DNA of 64,000 nt from Phallusia mammillata (taxonomy: Eukaryota; Chordata; Ascidiacea; Phlebobranchia; Ascidiidae): the NCBI GenBank assembly GCA_003260075.1, contig QLIY01000361.1, positions 1-64,000 on the forward strand, read 5' to 3'. The position numbers and the translations under genes are program-made. The notes under the pieces are model-generated. The model saw only the letters and a list, made by a program, of their open reading frames with translations, searched no databases and was not told the origin of the DNA. Of this stretch, positions 1 through 31,100 are shown one piece after another (the stretch's first letter is position 1; every line of letters starts with the position of its first letter).

Positions 1-195
1 CATTATTTACAACTTTGCATGTGTAGGGACCCATGAGTTTCTGCTTGCAGAAACAACTAAGGTTATAAAAAGACAGTGACTAATATGGGACCCAATACAA
101 AATAAGCATAGGAAATATATCAATGTTTAAAATAGGTTATAGTGTATATGCAAGGGCAATATGTGCTAAGCCACCCTACCAGTTTGGAACAGATT

Positions 196-381
196 TTTTG
201 TGTAATATAACTTGTTCAGTTTATCTTTAAAAACCCCGCTGTAACACTACCTGTTTTGTAAAATGCACAATTGCCACCTTTGGGGGGGGGGGGAACATAT
301 TTTTTGTGTAATATAACTTGTTCAGTTTATCTTCCCCGCTGTAACACTACCTGTTTTGTAAAATGCACAATTGCCACCTTT
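196..381. repeat. Tandem near-identical copies joined by a 12-G run
   Basis: About 85 bases before the G-run at 282-293 recur right after it (about 299-381) with a small indel. This is the haplotype-join pattern seen throughout the window. Confidence 0.7.
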
Positions 382-622
382 TGCAAGTATGTAGATTTAT
401 AGGTTTTTGCCAGCAGAAACGATAAAGCTATAAAAACTTAAACCAATGTTGCCTTCAATGTGAAATAACAAAATTAACAAGACTAACTTTAAAATATGTA
501 TGTGAAATAATTTATTGGTAAGAGTTTACTTTCTACTTCCCTTTTTTATCTTTTTCATGTGGTAATTTCTCGCGATAGCTGACTATAATATATTTATGTT
601 TGATAGCGTACCCAATTCAATG

Positions 623-623
<1 letters not shown>

Positions 624-715
<92 letters not shown>
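624..715. other. 92-G run, probable assembly gap
   Basis: An uninterrupted run of 92 G, the same length as the run at 12104-12195. It is read as a sized gap rendered as G; the poly-proline reading frame across it is an artefact. Confidence 0.7.
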
Positions 716-718
<3 letters not shown>

Positions 719-1076
719 AAGAAAATTTCCACTACCATCTGTGCATTTAGTTCAGGGCTAATGTAAACAGTTTGCAATTAACATACCCACCAAAACATAT
801 CAGTTCATATATATATTGTGTAAAACTGTTTTGGGATTTATTTAAAAATCATACTCGATGTGTAACAAATCTAGGCTGGGTAAATGATTTGTTTGGTTTA
901 ATGCATGAGAAGGGAAATGGGAAAACATTGGTAACATAAAATGTATGTTTTATTATTTTAAATAACAAATATCCATTTAATTGGGAACAAAGTTAAAATT
1001 TCAAATGTAGTTACAGACACAAATAATAGTTACACATTGGCTAATTAACAGATTCTTTCATGCAAATGGTTTTGCA

Positions 1077-1690
1077 GCCTAAATTCGAAACAAAATCTAT
1101 TTTATAATGTTTTGGTAATAAATTGTTTAGACATCAGCCATGGTAACTCCAAGAATGACAAAAAGGTCCAACTATTTCAAACATTTGGGCTATTTAGCTA
1201 GTTTATTATGGGTCCCCTTCATATTATGGGTCCCCTTCAAATTGTTTTTGTCCGTACAAATGTTAGTTGTTAATCCAAATTTGATCCTCCTGAAACTTGA
1301 CCCCAAATGACCCAGCGGTTCACCCGCAGGCCCCCAAAACGTATGGGGGGGGGGACCTAAATTCGAAACAAAATCTATTTTATTTTCATGCCACATGTAT
1401 TGCAAACTGTTTTATGTTTTTTTAAAAAACTTTTTGATATTCAAAGAAAGTATAATGTTTTGGTAATAAATTGTTTGGACATCAGCCATGGTAACTCCAA
1501 GAATGACAAAAAGGTCCAACTATTTCAAACATTTGGGCTATTTAGCTAGTTTATTATGGGTCCCCTTCATATTATGGGTCCCCTTCAAATTGTTTTTGTC
1601 CGTACAAATGTTAGTTGTTAATCCAAATTTGATCCTCCTGAAACTTGACCCCAAATGACCCAGCGGTTCACCCGCAGGCCCCCAAAACGT
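1077..1690. repeat. Tandem near-identical copies joined by a 10-G run
   Basis: The block at about 1077-1344 is repeated at about 1355-1690. The second copy carries an extra piece of about 70 bases near its start. The two are separated by exactly ten G (1345-1354). They are probably two haplotypes laid end to end. Confidence 0.75.
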
Positions 1691-2990
1691 ATTTTTTTTA
1701 AATGGCTGTACTGACTAAAGTACAGAATCTCTGAGTGATATGCTGTGTTGTTTGGTGCAATATAAGATATTTCAAAGAATTTTGTATCTTTTTTTTCAAT
1801 TCACCCCTTAAACCCCCAAACATTCATTTCCGTCTGACGCTGGTTTGTTAAATGCGTTTGGTCAAGAAAGAGGGCTTTAAAATTATTCAAATTTGCACAG
1901 ATGTTAGTTATTGTTCCAAATTTGATCCTCCTGAAGTTTGACCCCANTAAGTATCAAGCACATTTTCAGTTGTGGAAAGTTGTGTAAAAACTGACCTTGA
2001 ACGACAATATCAAGGTCAAAGCATGAGATTAAATTGAAATTATTTTCTGACAATATCAAGGTCAAAGCATGAGATTAAATTGAAAGTATTTTTCCTATTC
2101 TTATGTACTGTTTTTTTGTAATTATATGACAATAATGATGCAAAAAAAGCTGGGTTATTGCTAAAGTAGGTTAATTTTTTTCTTAAGAATCTAAAAATAA
2201 CCAGGACGTTAAATCCGCACAAGCGCGTGTGTGGGGAACCATTTGTTTTTGCTTGCAAAAACAATCATACATGTAGATCAAATGATGTGTATAGTAAATT
2301 GGTAAATAGGTATAGAATGCATAAAATGGAAGTATATCAGAAAGCCAATTTCCTAGTATTTGTTAAGAAACTGCTATACTTTTATCCATTTTCATTATTT
2401 TTTAGCTATTACATTCTATATGTAAAAGCACTTTAGTGATTTATCTTATCCAGTATGCAATGGAGTATTCATGTCAATTATTAGTTACTTTGCACCTAAG
2501 ATTTTGAAACAAATGAATAATGAAAACCATTCTTTGACGTAAGCCAACTGTTACTGGTTATTCCCAGTTTATTTGTGGGTTTGGCTGTTTGTTTTTTGTG
2601 TACAGAGCAAATTTTTGAGATAACATTTTCTTTGTGCAAACTCAAGTACTGGTATGCCTGGCCTTTGTTTCAACTTGTAAATTACACTTATATATGAATG
2701 ATAAGAATACATTTAGTCTATCTGAGGTTACTAACATTGCATAGTTATTGCACATAAGTTCAGTGACTTTAGGAAATCATTTTGTGACTGACAGTATGTA
2801 CACAGTGTAGGGTTGTTTCAAAGTTATGACTGTGATGATGGATTAGTTTTTATTACCCAAGTTGCCAACCAACATTGCAAGTTGTGCATAAAGTCAACAA
2901 ATGTTCATGATGTTTAAAGCTGTGTAATGTAAGAAGCAGTGATTTTTCATCGTGTAACTCTTTATCTTTAGGTGATCTGAATCAATAATC

Positions 2991-21832
<18,842 letters not shown>

Positions 21833-23491
21833 TTCGACCTCATCAAAAGTTCGTCGTGGTTTAAAATGCAGCTTAGCCCGACCATTTGACAAAGTTAATC
21901 TGTGTATTTTGTTGCAAAGCGGCCACATACGCTATAGTTTATTGTTACGTTTCTGCATGTTAAATGTTAACTGTTATGTGTTTTTCATTTGTCCCAAATT
22001 GCACTTGTTTCTCTCAGTCCTTTATTGTTGACTTATTTGTGATGTTCACTGCTAAGCTGTAAAGTAGGTCAGTATAGTAAAGCTCATATATACAAAGCTT
22101 CATGTCTATACCATTTTTTCTTCTATCAATCATAAAAATTTTATCTGTGTCCTTTTATTTTCACCTATTGTGGGTTACAAAGTACGCGTTCCAATTTAAA
22201 AAAATGATGGGTCACCTCGTTAGCCTATAACCAATAAACCATCGCAATTACGATATGAAACTTTGTTTTTGTTGTTGTATATTTCATTTTGACAGGACTT
22301 TTTAAAATGTTGCTTACTATATAATAGACCAAAACTGCAAAACGCCTCGCGAAATTGTCAATCCCTACATGTGCAACTTTGAAAAACAAAAGAGCGTTTA
22401 ATTGATTAGTATAGTAAACCTTACATGTCCAGTACCCCATAGCATATATCATAAAAGATTGCCTCCCAAGTTTTAATCATCAAAGAGAGGACACAGAGAT
22501 TTTGAAGATTAATTATTACCAGCTATACTTCTATGATTTGATGCATTTCACACATATCCCACAAACAAACACACTATCACCCACTTCACGAATATAGTCC
22601 AGTTTGGATAAAGTTTAACTTATTCTAAAGTCTAAATCTAAACTAAGCGACGAATTTTCTCAACCCACACTTTGTGTGTGTGGTGTCACACTCTGGCTCT
22701 GTTGAAAATCCATCTCTGTTTCTTTCAGGTTACGGTGTATTTTTATGGGTTTTCAATGTTTAATATCTGGAGTAACAACCTACAATATAAAACTGAGGAA
22801 TTTGGGCGGTTTACTGCTCTTGAAGGAAAACTTGGTTTATAATAAAACGGAAGGGGTCACCAAATGTAGCGAGGTGTTTATTCGAGGTACATCGTAATAG
22901 AATAACACAACTTGCAAATACGCCGCATAAGACGAGAGTCAGAGAAAGAAGGCAATCTGCCCGGTTCGCTGTAGTATGAACGCACACGATAACGGTAGTG
23001 AGAGAGGCCGCTACAGACATGTGATTAATGTGAAAGGCCTATTTCTGAGGAATATGAAAATACATAATTTTGCCGTGGTATGCTTGCACTCTGGTTAAGA
23101 TATAATGGCAACTTTATTGAACATAATTTAATTTGTTCTTCGACACATAATTTTGAAACACTTTTTTTAACGTTTAAATATCCCAAAATAAAAAGGTTTC
23201 ATTTCTATTTTACTGGTGGTGTCCCAACTTGACGCATGAATGCACAAGGTTGGGAGAGAGTCAGGGAGGAATATTAAAAGAGAAAAGAGGAGTAATGAGT
23301 TTTGTGTTTCGATTCGCTGGAACACGTGGTCTTCAATGCCCTCGAACTGTTTTTGATGTAGCAAACTTGTAACGATTGGCGGCGATTGTATTTAAATAAG
23401 CATGTTTTTTTTACCTTATAGAGTGTTAAGAATAAAGGCCAGTCGAATGAATACCTATGTAAAATAAAAGTAATTTATTGCAAATTGTGTT
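21833..23491. other. Intergenic DNA between PKC and the COA3-like gene
   Basis: The first part is presumably 3'-UTR of PKC exon B. No supported gene, repeat with clear ends, or G-run gap is seen. Confidence 0.6.
22233..22238 (+). terminator. Candidate polyadenylation signal for PKC exon B form
   Basis: AATAAA about 400 bases downstream of the exon B stop codon. Confidence 0.35.
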
Positions 23492-24142
23492 ATGGGCAAA
23501 AAAGTATCCAAACCAAACAAAATCGAAAATTTTGACCAACGCGACCCTTTGCAGAACACCCAAGTTCGACAGAAAGTTCTTATTCGTCGCTTGCAGGGTC
23601 CTGCTGCCATAAGATCAAGAAAATCCCTTGGCCTCTACAACTTTATTGCTAGTTTTTGGGGACTTGCTCTTATTGGTTTTGTTTTTTACATTGATTCAAG
23701 GTAAAACATGTGGTTGTTTATGCACTGTTGAAGTTTTTGCACTGTTAATGTTCAGATAATGTCTACATTGTTACAAATAGTTCCATTTGGGTAAGACTGT
23801 TTTAAAAATACAGTAAGCCCTGGTTAATCTGTATCTTTGCCTAAACTCAGACATATTGCTCATCCCATCACTAGCTGCTCTTAAGTATTTGGTATATTTT
23901 TAATGAAGACAGAATCGTGGATCACCAACCTGTTGCACAGGCTAACTCCTTACTCATTACACTTTGTTGTTACACAGAGTTGTTTTAAATATTTTTTTAG
24001 TCGTCGCAAAGCAGATAACGACGAAATAAAATACAAGTTGGGAAGGGAGGAAAGTCTATCTATTTATGAAAGGCTGAAAGAAGCAAGGGTCTTTGATGTG
24101 AGAACTTGTGCATTTTTATCATATATATTTATATTATGGTAA
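23492..24142 (+). CDS. Small single-pass membrane protein, possibly a COA3-like cytochrome oxidase assembly factor
   Basis: Exons 23492-23700 and 24001-24142 (or ending at 24097 if the GTGAGA there is used as a donor). About 116 residues if read through to TAA at 24140-24142. The N-terminal half is basic and polar with QKVLIRR near residues 28-33. One strong membrane segment follows at about 48-67 (LGLYNFIASFWGLALIGFVF), then a charged tail rich in Lys, Glu and Arg. Size, one membrane span, an RR-containing segment before it and a polar tail fit COA3/CCDC56, the mitochondrial inner-membrane factor that stabilises COX1, but the similarity is weak. The last exon is uncertain: the 3' hydrophobic residues after 24097 may be intron. 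It lies just upstream of NOP2 on the same strand. Confidence 0.55.
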
Positions 24143-24628
24143 TAATCTGTTTAGCATAAAAGAATTGGTAAAACTCAGAATATTGAATCTCCTACTTCAT
24201 TAGGAGTAACACAAAAATGATGAATCACAAGTAACAGAGCTGTCCTTGAATGTGTCATTATTGTTTGAAAAATAATAATTATACATTTTTGGTAAATTGT
24301 GACATGCTTATGGCTAGCAGTACATTTTAAGGTTCCCAATAAACCATATATATATACCTGATTTTTTTCTTACCACCCAATAGTTTAGGGCCAATGCAAC
24401 CAGGTAGTTGATGCAGCATGCACCAAGTTATGAGGCCATGTTACCAATTGGTTTATTAGTAATGTGGTAATTTTAGGCTCCTGTAAGTTGTTGCAAAAAA
24501 ATTGACACTGGTAGATAAGTTAAGATTGTATGTTGTTTGTTAAATGCAATAACCACAAACATAATTTCATTTAATCTAAAAACCCTGTATGACAACATCT
24601 CTCATAGCTTGTTAAAATGTTTGATATT

Positions 24629-24634
24629 AATAAA
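24629..24634 (+). terminator. Polyadenylation signal just upstream of the NOP2 start
   Basis: AATAAA 18 bases before the NOP2 ATG at 24652. The only visible signal for the upstream small gene, so the two transcripts almost abut or overlap. Confidence 0.45.
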
Positions 24635-24651
24635 GCTACCAAGAAGAAACA

Positions 24652-27600
24652 ATGGGCCGTCATCATCGGGATCCTGAGAAAAAGAATATTCGTGGGCCAG
24701 GAAAGAAAGCTCACAGACAAAAAGATTTAACAGTCCCAGCACATTGGAAAGGTACATTTAAGCTATTTTGAAATAGTGTTGTATTTGGTGCATATATTGC
24801 ATTGTCTAGTGATGTACATAAATTATGCACTGTAGTTTGATTAAACCACATGAAAGTGTTCAAGCAGGTCTGCTTTTAGAATAGTCACAGTTTATGATCG
24901 GTAAGTTGAAATTCTAAGTTAAGGAAGGATCATGTCTAGGGATGTTTAAAGTAGAATATCCATTTTTGCCATTTATATTGGGAATTGGAACCGCTATAAA
25001 TGTGTGCTCTCGTCGTTGACAAAAATGTTAACACATGCGTTACGTTTTTACGTCGACGCCCGGTCATTGCACCAGTTGCAAAAGACGGCAAGTGGCACGT
25101 CGCTGTAAAATCAGGGAGCGCTATACAACACCTTAACACCAAGTCATGAGTCGCCATAACAACGCCATAATGACGGTTGTGCATTGGAGGCATAATTAAC
25201 GATTAGCGCACTTGTTGCGCATCTGATCACATGATTACGTTTTCGCTATAAAACGACTTTTTGCAATGTTTTGCCAGCATCTAATTGTTTTCTGACTTTG
25301 ACAGCAAAAAACATTTAACGATCATGGTGTTGGGATTGTCTGTTAATATCACAAAAACAGTGAAGGAAAGCCAAAACATATGACATTTGGGTCATTTCTT
25401 AACCCCATACAAACATAAAAATGTAGTGCTTAAACTCTGCTAAGTTCATGTTTTGTGGTGCAAAATCGCAGGTAGTTTAATTGGGATTTGAAAATTAATG
25501 TCCCAACTTTGTTTGCTAGGGTGTCTGTTTTTGCAGCTACAAATGTTATATATTTGTATACTAGGGAGTCCATGTCAGTCCTCTAACACCAGAGAAAAAA
25601 AATTACCACTGCATGCTTACAACATAGTTACTTCTACTGAAGACAAGAAATACCACTAACCTTATCCTAATTTTTCTGACTTTGGGGCATTTAGTTTCAA
25701 TGCATTTGTGCAAAGTTTTTTCCCAGTCTTTTTCTTTGTTTTGGTTGGTTCTTTTTTACATTATAAATGAATAATATGTTTATAATGTAATAAACTGGTC
25801 TACTTTAGTTGTTGTCAAGATTAATGATTGCACAGTCAAAAATAATACAAGAATTGGATTCGATATTCTAGATTCGAAACAATTATCCTAGAATACCCAA
25901 TTATTCTACTTTGAACATCCCTAATCATGTCCAATTCTTTGATTATTGTGTTTGGTACATATTTTAAGTGCAACAACATGCGAAGAAAGAAAAACAAACT
26001 TAAATTGCATAAAAACAGAATCGGAATTGTTAATTCTGGATTGATGTTATTAACTAGATTAATCATACATTAGAAATCTATTTTAACATTGCCTATTTCT
26101 GGTACAGCTCTGATTTATTATGTTGTAATAGATGATGCTGACAACAAGCAATCCCGCAGATCAAAGCAAAGAGAAAGAAAGAAAAAGCTGTGTGACTTGT
26201 TGAATGCTCAATCAATAAAGAAAGGTTTGTCAGTATATATATAACATTTTGGTGATTGACTTATAATGAAATTTTATCTGTGTTCCCCATACCATAAGCA
26301 ATACACTTATTTTATGGAAGAGGACTTTTTAAACAGCCACTGAATTTATAGTTTAGTTTAGTGGTTCTCAACCGTGGCTCTCAGGGCCACATGCGGCTCC
26401 CAACTACTTATTTTGCGGACCTCACTAGACCTCACAAAATCGGTAAAGATTATTATTACCATGAAAGCTACAATAGTAAAAAAAACGATGTTTGGAAATT
26501 TATATTGATAAAAGTTTGCAATGCAGCGTAACTAATCAATCTTGTTTGCTGTTGTCCTACGTTCTCATTCAAATTCGTTTTTTGTGGCTCTTTACGCACA
26601 CTAAAAACTACCTTTTAGCCCCGACAATAAAAAAGGTTGAGAACAACTGGTTTAGTTGTACTCTAAAAATTAGCACTTGGTGCACAACGCTTCTTTAATG
26701 CCAATTCATACTCATGTTTTCTGTTATGCAGAGCCTAACTTAGATGAAAAAGTTCCCAAACCAACTGAATTGTTTGGCTCCAGTGATGATGAAATCCCCA
26801 ATGAAATTCCTATGGTAAGTTTAAAATGTCCTAATTTGTGTTGTGCATCAGTGCTTGTCTTGAAATTTTTCACTGTCTTCTGATAGTGTATATTGTTCAT
26901 GTTTAATTTTATTCAGAGAATACAGTTTGTTTCATTTTAAAAATGTGTGAATGGTATGTTAGCAATGGTAAGAGCAACATATGCAAATTACCTTGACTTA
27001 ATTTTTGACTGACAGATGTATGACCATAATTTGTTTTTTATAAATGCTTTAGGTTTCTGGTATTGATGCTGACATTGATACAAGCAAGGCCAACATTAAA
27101 GAGTTGGTCTTGAACGAGATGAAAGGTGAAGATAGTGATGATTCATCCAATGACAGCGGTGTAGATGAAGATGATGATTTTCTGCCTATTGAAAAACAAG
27201 CAATTTCAACCACTAAAGCGCGATCCCAACTTAACAAGTAAACTTTTAGTAAACCAGCAAATTTTGGTTGTCCCCAAAAATGTATTTTTTTACAAATTTG
27301 GCTTGCACCTTTTTTTAATTATATATGTTTTTTTACAGTTTGACATGTATTTTTTGCAGAGACATCCCAGAAGGAGACATACAAACTAACCTAGCTCAGT
27401 CAGATCTAAAGTTGCCATCTGGTGAAGAACTAGAGCAAGAAAATATCCTTTTCAAAAATTTTGACAACTTTTGCAGAGATAGTAACGCTCATAAAAAATT
27501 TTCTTACTGTTTGCATCATGTATTTTGTATGTGATCAAGATTTAAAAAAATTCTATTGCAAATAATGCTTTTTTCAAACAAAACAAAAGTAATCTTATTT

Positions 27601-28115
27601 TCCTTGACCTAATTTTACCCAGTCAGCCAGCCAGATTGGAATTTGTTCATCAAAGAATTAAAGATGTAATGAGTGTTCTGTCAGATTTTGCCAACAAACG
27701 GGATCCAGAAACGTACGTTTAATTGAAACATGTGTCATTTCTTAGCAAATTTGTTAGTATTCGGACAATACCAGGTTTTGAAGCGAGTACCGAGTACGAG
27801 TACCACATGTATATACCTTCGATACCGAGTACGATTACTGAGTACTTAAGTGTAGTGTTGTACTTAGTTGTATACCACTGGCTATTTATCTGCCATGGTC
27901 GGGGTACAGGGGTGAACACACACATGGCAAAAAATTTAATCTCCATGTGATAGCGAAAAAGATATACGTAAACTGACAGAACTTTTTTCCAATTTTGTGC
28001 TGTCCGAAGCAAATATTGGCATAAAGTTCCACGTATTCTTATGGTGTAACGCAGTGGTTCTCAAACTGGGTTTGCGGGGCCGCATGCGGCTCCCAACTAC
28101 TTATTTTGCGGCTCG

Positions 28116-28158
<43 letters not shown>

Positions 28159-31100
28159 TTTTTTGCGGCTCCCTACACACTTAAAAAATACTATTTGGCC
28201 TCGACAATAAAAAAGTTTGAGAACCACTGGTGTAAAGCCTTTGGTACTCGCACGTTGGTATCGAAAACTGAGGCAAAATATTTACCTTTGGTACTCGCAC
28301 GTTGGTATCGAAAACTGAGACAAAATATTTCGATACCGAACCGGGTACTCGTCCCATCACTAATATTTGTTGCCAACTACTGTTGCAGAGTTGTTAACAA
28401 GTCACTACACCCTGATCACAATTTATGTTTATCACTGGGCAAAAAGTCCGTTTTTAAGCTTGCTTAAGTAAGGTCTTTGTGAATCTTAGTTGCAAACTAT
28501 AATTGTCACTCATAGATTTGGAAACATAACATTATGTGTTCAACCAAAATGTGTTTGGACCAAGCGAATTGTCTAAAAGCTGCTTTGAGCACAAAATTTA
28601 CCAATTTGTTATTTCAGGAAGAGAAAAGATTATGTCAACACACTTAAAAAAGATTTGGAGACGTACTACAGTTACAACAAGTTTCTGCTTTCCAAGCTGA
28701 TTGACCTTTTTCCACAAAATGAGGTACACATATTTTGTTTTGTTCAGAAAAATCAATTTTAAAATCCTGGTCTTATTCAGTTAATTGCATTTCTGGAAGC
28801 GAATGAAGTAAGTCGGCCCATCACAGTACGCACCAACACACTCAAGACTAAACGTCGAGATTTGGCACAGGTAAGAATGGTTTTGTTTAAAATTTTATTA
28901 TAATAACCAGGGCTGGTTAGTCAAAAACAGTTTCGAGCAATTGGAATCCTTGAAAATTGGCTGACTCTGACTTCTTAATTTGATTCAGTTTTTGGAACAA
29001 AATCATAAATTAAACATTATTTACCTTTTCTAGTTTCTTCTGGTTTATAAACGCATTATTTTTGACTAAACACACATCAGTATGGTGAATAATTTATGTA
29101 AATTAAACTCATTGGAATAGGAATGTTGCCTATTATTATTATCCAACAGGAGCTGGGCTCCCCAGCCCTGCTAATAAGATATATCTTGCTATAACTATTT
29201 GGTTTGGGGGGGGGGAAATCTTGATCCTCTCGGCAAGTGGACAAAAGTTGGTTTGGTTGTTTATGATTCCTCTGTCCCTGTAGGTAAGACAATACCCCAA
29301 TCAATTTTACTTGCCAGCTTTTAGTATCAATGTACTTAAACTAAATTTGCTTGTTTATTGATATTTGCATGTCTGTAGGGGGGGGGGTATTGACCTTTTT
29401 CCACAAAATGAGGTACACATATTTTGTTTCATTCAGAAAAATCAATTTTGAAATCCTGATCTTATTCAGTTAATTGCTTTCCTGGAAGCGAATGAAGTAA
29501 GCCGGCCCATCACAGTACGCACCAACACACTCAAGACTAAACGTCGAGACTTGGCACAAGTAAGCAATGTTGTGTTTCCTCATCTTTTTTTTTTGATGAG
29601 CGATACCTTGTCAATTTTTTTCATATTAATGGTTAGCCAGAATTTTTTTAAAGTTTGCCGAAATCTGATTTAACAACATTAAACGTTGCCAGAACAGTAG
29701 CTTAGGCGAAATTTGTGTTGACTTTTCAGCATTTTTAATTGGACACTTAAACTTTACATACAAAAAGCTTGTAACTTTGTCATGGACACACCACAAATGA
29801 AAAATTTGTAAGTCGTCATGTAAATGAAGCATGTAGTACCAATTGGCTTGTACAAAAGGATGAACAAATTCCACTTGTCATATCTTGGTGATGACTCCTG
29901 GGTGAGATTCTGATTGTACAAACTCCAAAACATTAAAGTTTTGTTTTAATTTCAAAAGGACAGTGTAATTTCTGTAATGCACTTTACTTTTAGGCTCTTA
30001 TAGCCCGAGGTGTGAATCTCGATCCTCTTGGCAAGTGGACAAAAGTTGGTTTGGTGGTTTATGATTCCTCTGTCCCTGTAGGTAAGACAACACCCCAATC
30101 ATTTTTACTTACCAGCTTTTAGTATCATGTACTTAAACTAAATTTGCTTGTTTATTGATATTTGCATGTCTGTATTTAAACTCTGAAAATTTCGGATGTT
30201 TTTATCTCTGCCTATAAAGTACATGTATGTATTGTTAAGTTACAACTTGTACTTCGTAAGTCAGTAAGTTATATGCGTACATTAGGACTTTATTCCTATT
30301 TTAAATACTATTTTTACAGTTAATACCTCCCACTTTTTTTGTTTATCTCTATGGGCTAAAATTCAATTCACAGCATAAAGGGGGGGGGGTGGATGTTTTT
30401 ATCACTGCCTAAAAAGTACATGTATGTATTGTTAAGTTACAACTAGCACTTCGTAATAGTCAGTAAGTTATATGCATACATTGGGATTCACAGTTAAACC
30501 TCCCACTTTTTTTGTTTATCTCTGTGGGACTAAAATTCAATTCACAGCATAACACCATATTTTCTTATCACAGGTGCTACCCCTGAATACCTTGCAGGAC
30601 ATTATATGATCCAGGGAGCTTCCAGTTTTCTGCCTGTAATGGCATTGGCTCCACAACCACAGGAAAGGATTCTAGATATGTGTTCTGCTCCAGGGGGAAA
30701 GACATCATATATTGGTATGTCATAACTTCTTCCGACAAATGTTTATGGGGGAAAATGCACTACTTGATGCGGGCTGTGCAATCACTAAATTGCTGTAATA
30801 GGGGGGGGGGCACCTTCTATCGACAAATGTTTATGGGGGGAAATGCACTACTTGATGCGGGCTGTGCAATCACTAAATTGCTGTAATATCTGACTCACAC
30901 CACTAAAGTATTTTCCTAAAACTTCGCTAGAGCTCCAATACAATAATACCTGTGTTTATTTGACACACAAACTATTGGAGCTCAACTTGAGTTAAAAGAG
31001 GAAACACTGACTTGGTTTATGTTTGAATATTTTTGCATATTGATAAGTTTATCATTGATTTTTAAATTAATTCTAGCTCAACTAATGAAGAACACCGGCA

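Larger units (their letters stand above)
1..2990. other. Upstream non-coding DNA before the PKC gene
   Basis: No convincing coding exon is visible. The stretch holds AT-rich DNA, a 92-G run (624-715), two short G-runs that separate duplicated copies of the same sequence, and one ambiguous base near 1947. An acceptor-like pyrimidine tract ending in AG lies at about 2960-2971, some 20 bases before the PKC start codon. It could be the 3' end of a 5'-UTR intron or a spliced-leader acceptor. Confidence 0.6.

Noticed and set aside
583..777. Poly-proline reading frame
   Set aside because: It is only the reverse reading of the 92-G run at 624-715.
22811..23020. Minus-strand frame with a Cys-rich hydrophobic product
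   Set aside because: Short, no start or splice context, and no family I can support; a repeat fragment is possible.
27421..27540. Ordinary GT-AG end of the NOP2 exon (GTAACG near 27483)
   Set aside because: It shifts the frame of the next exon and adds unrelated residues; the AT-AC splice restores the family alignment exactly.
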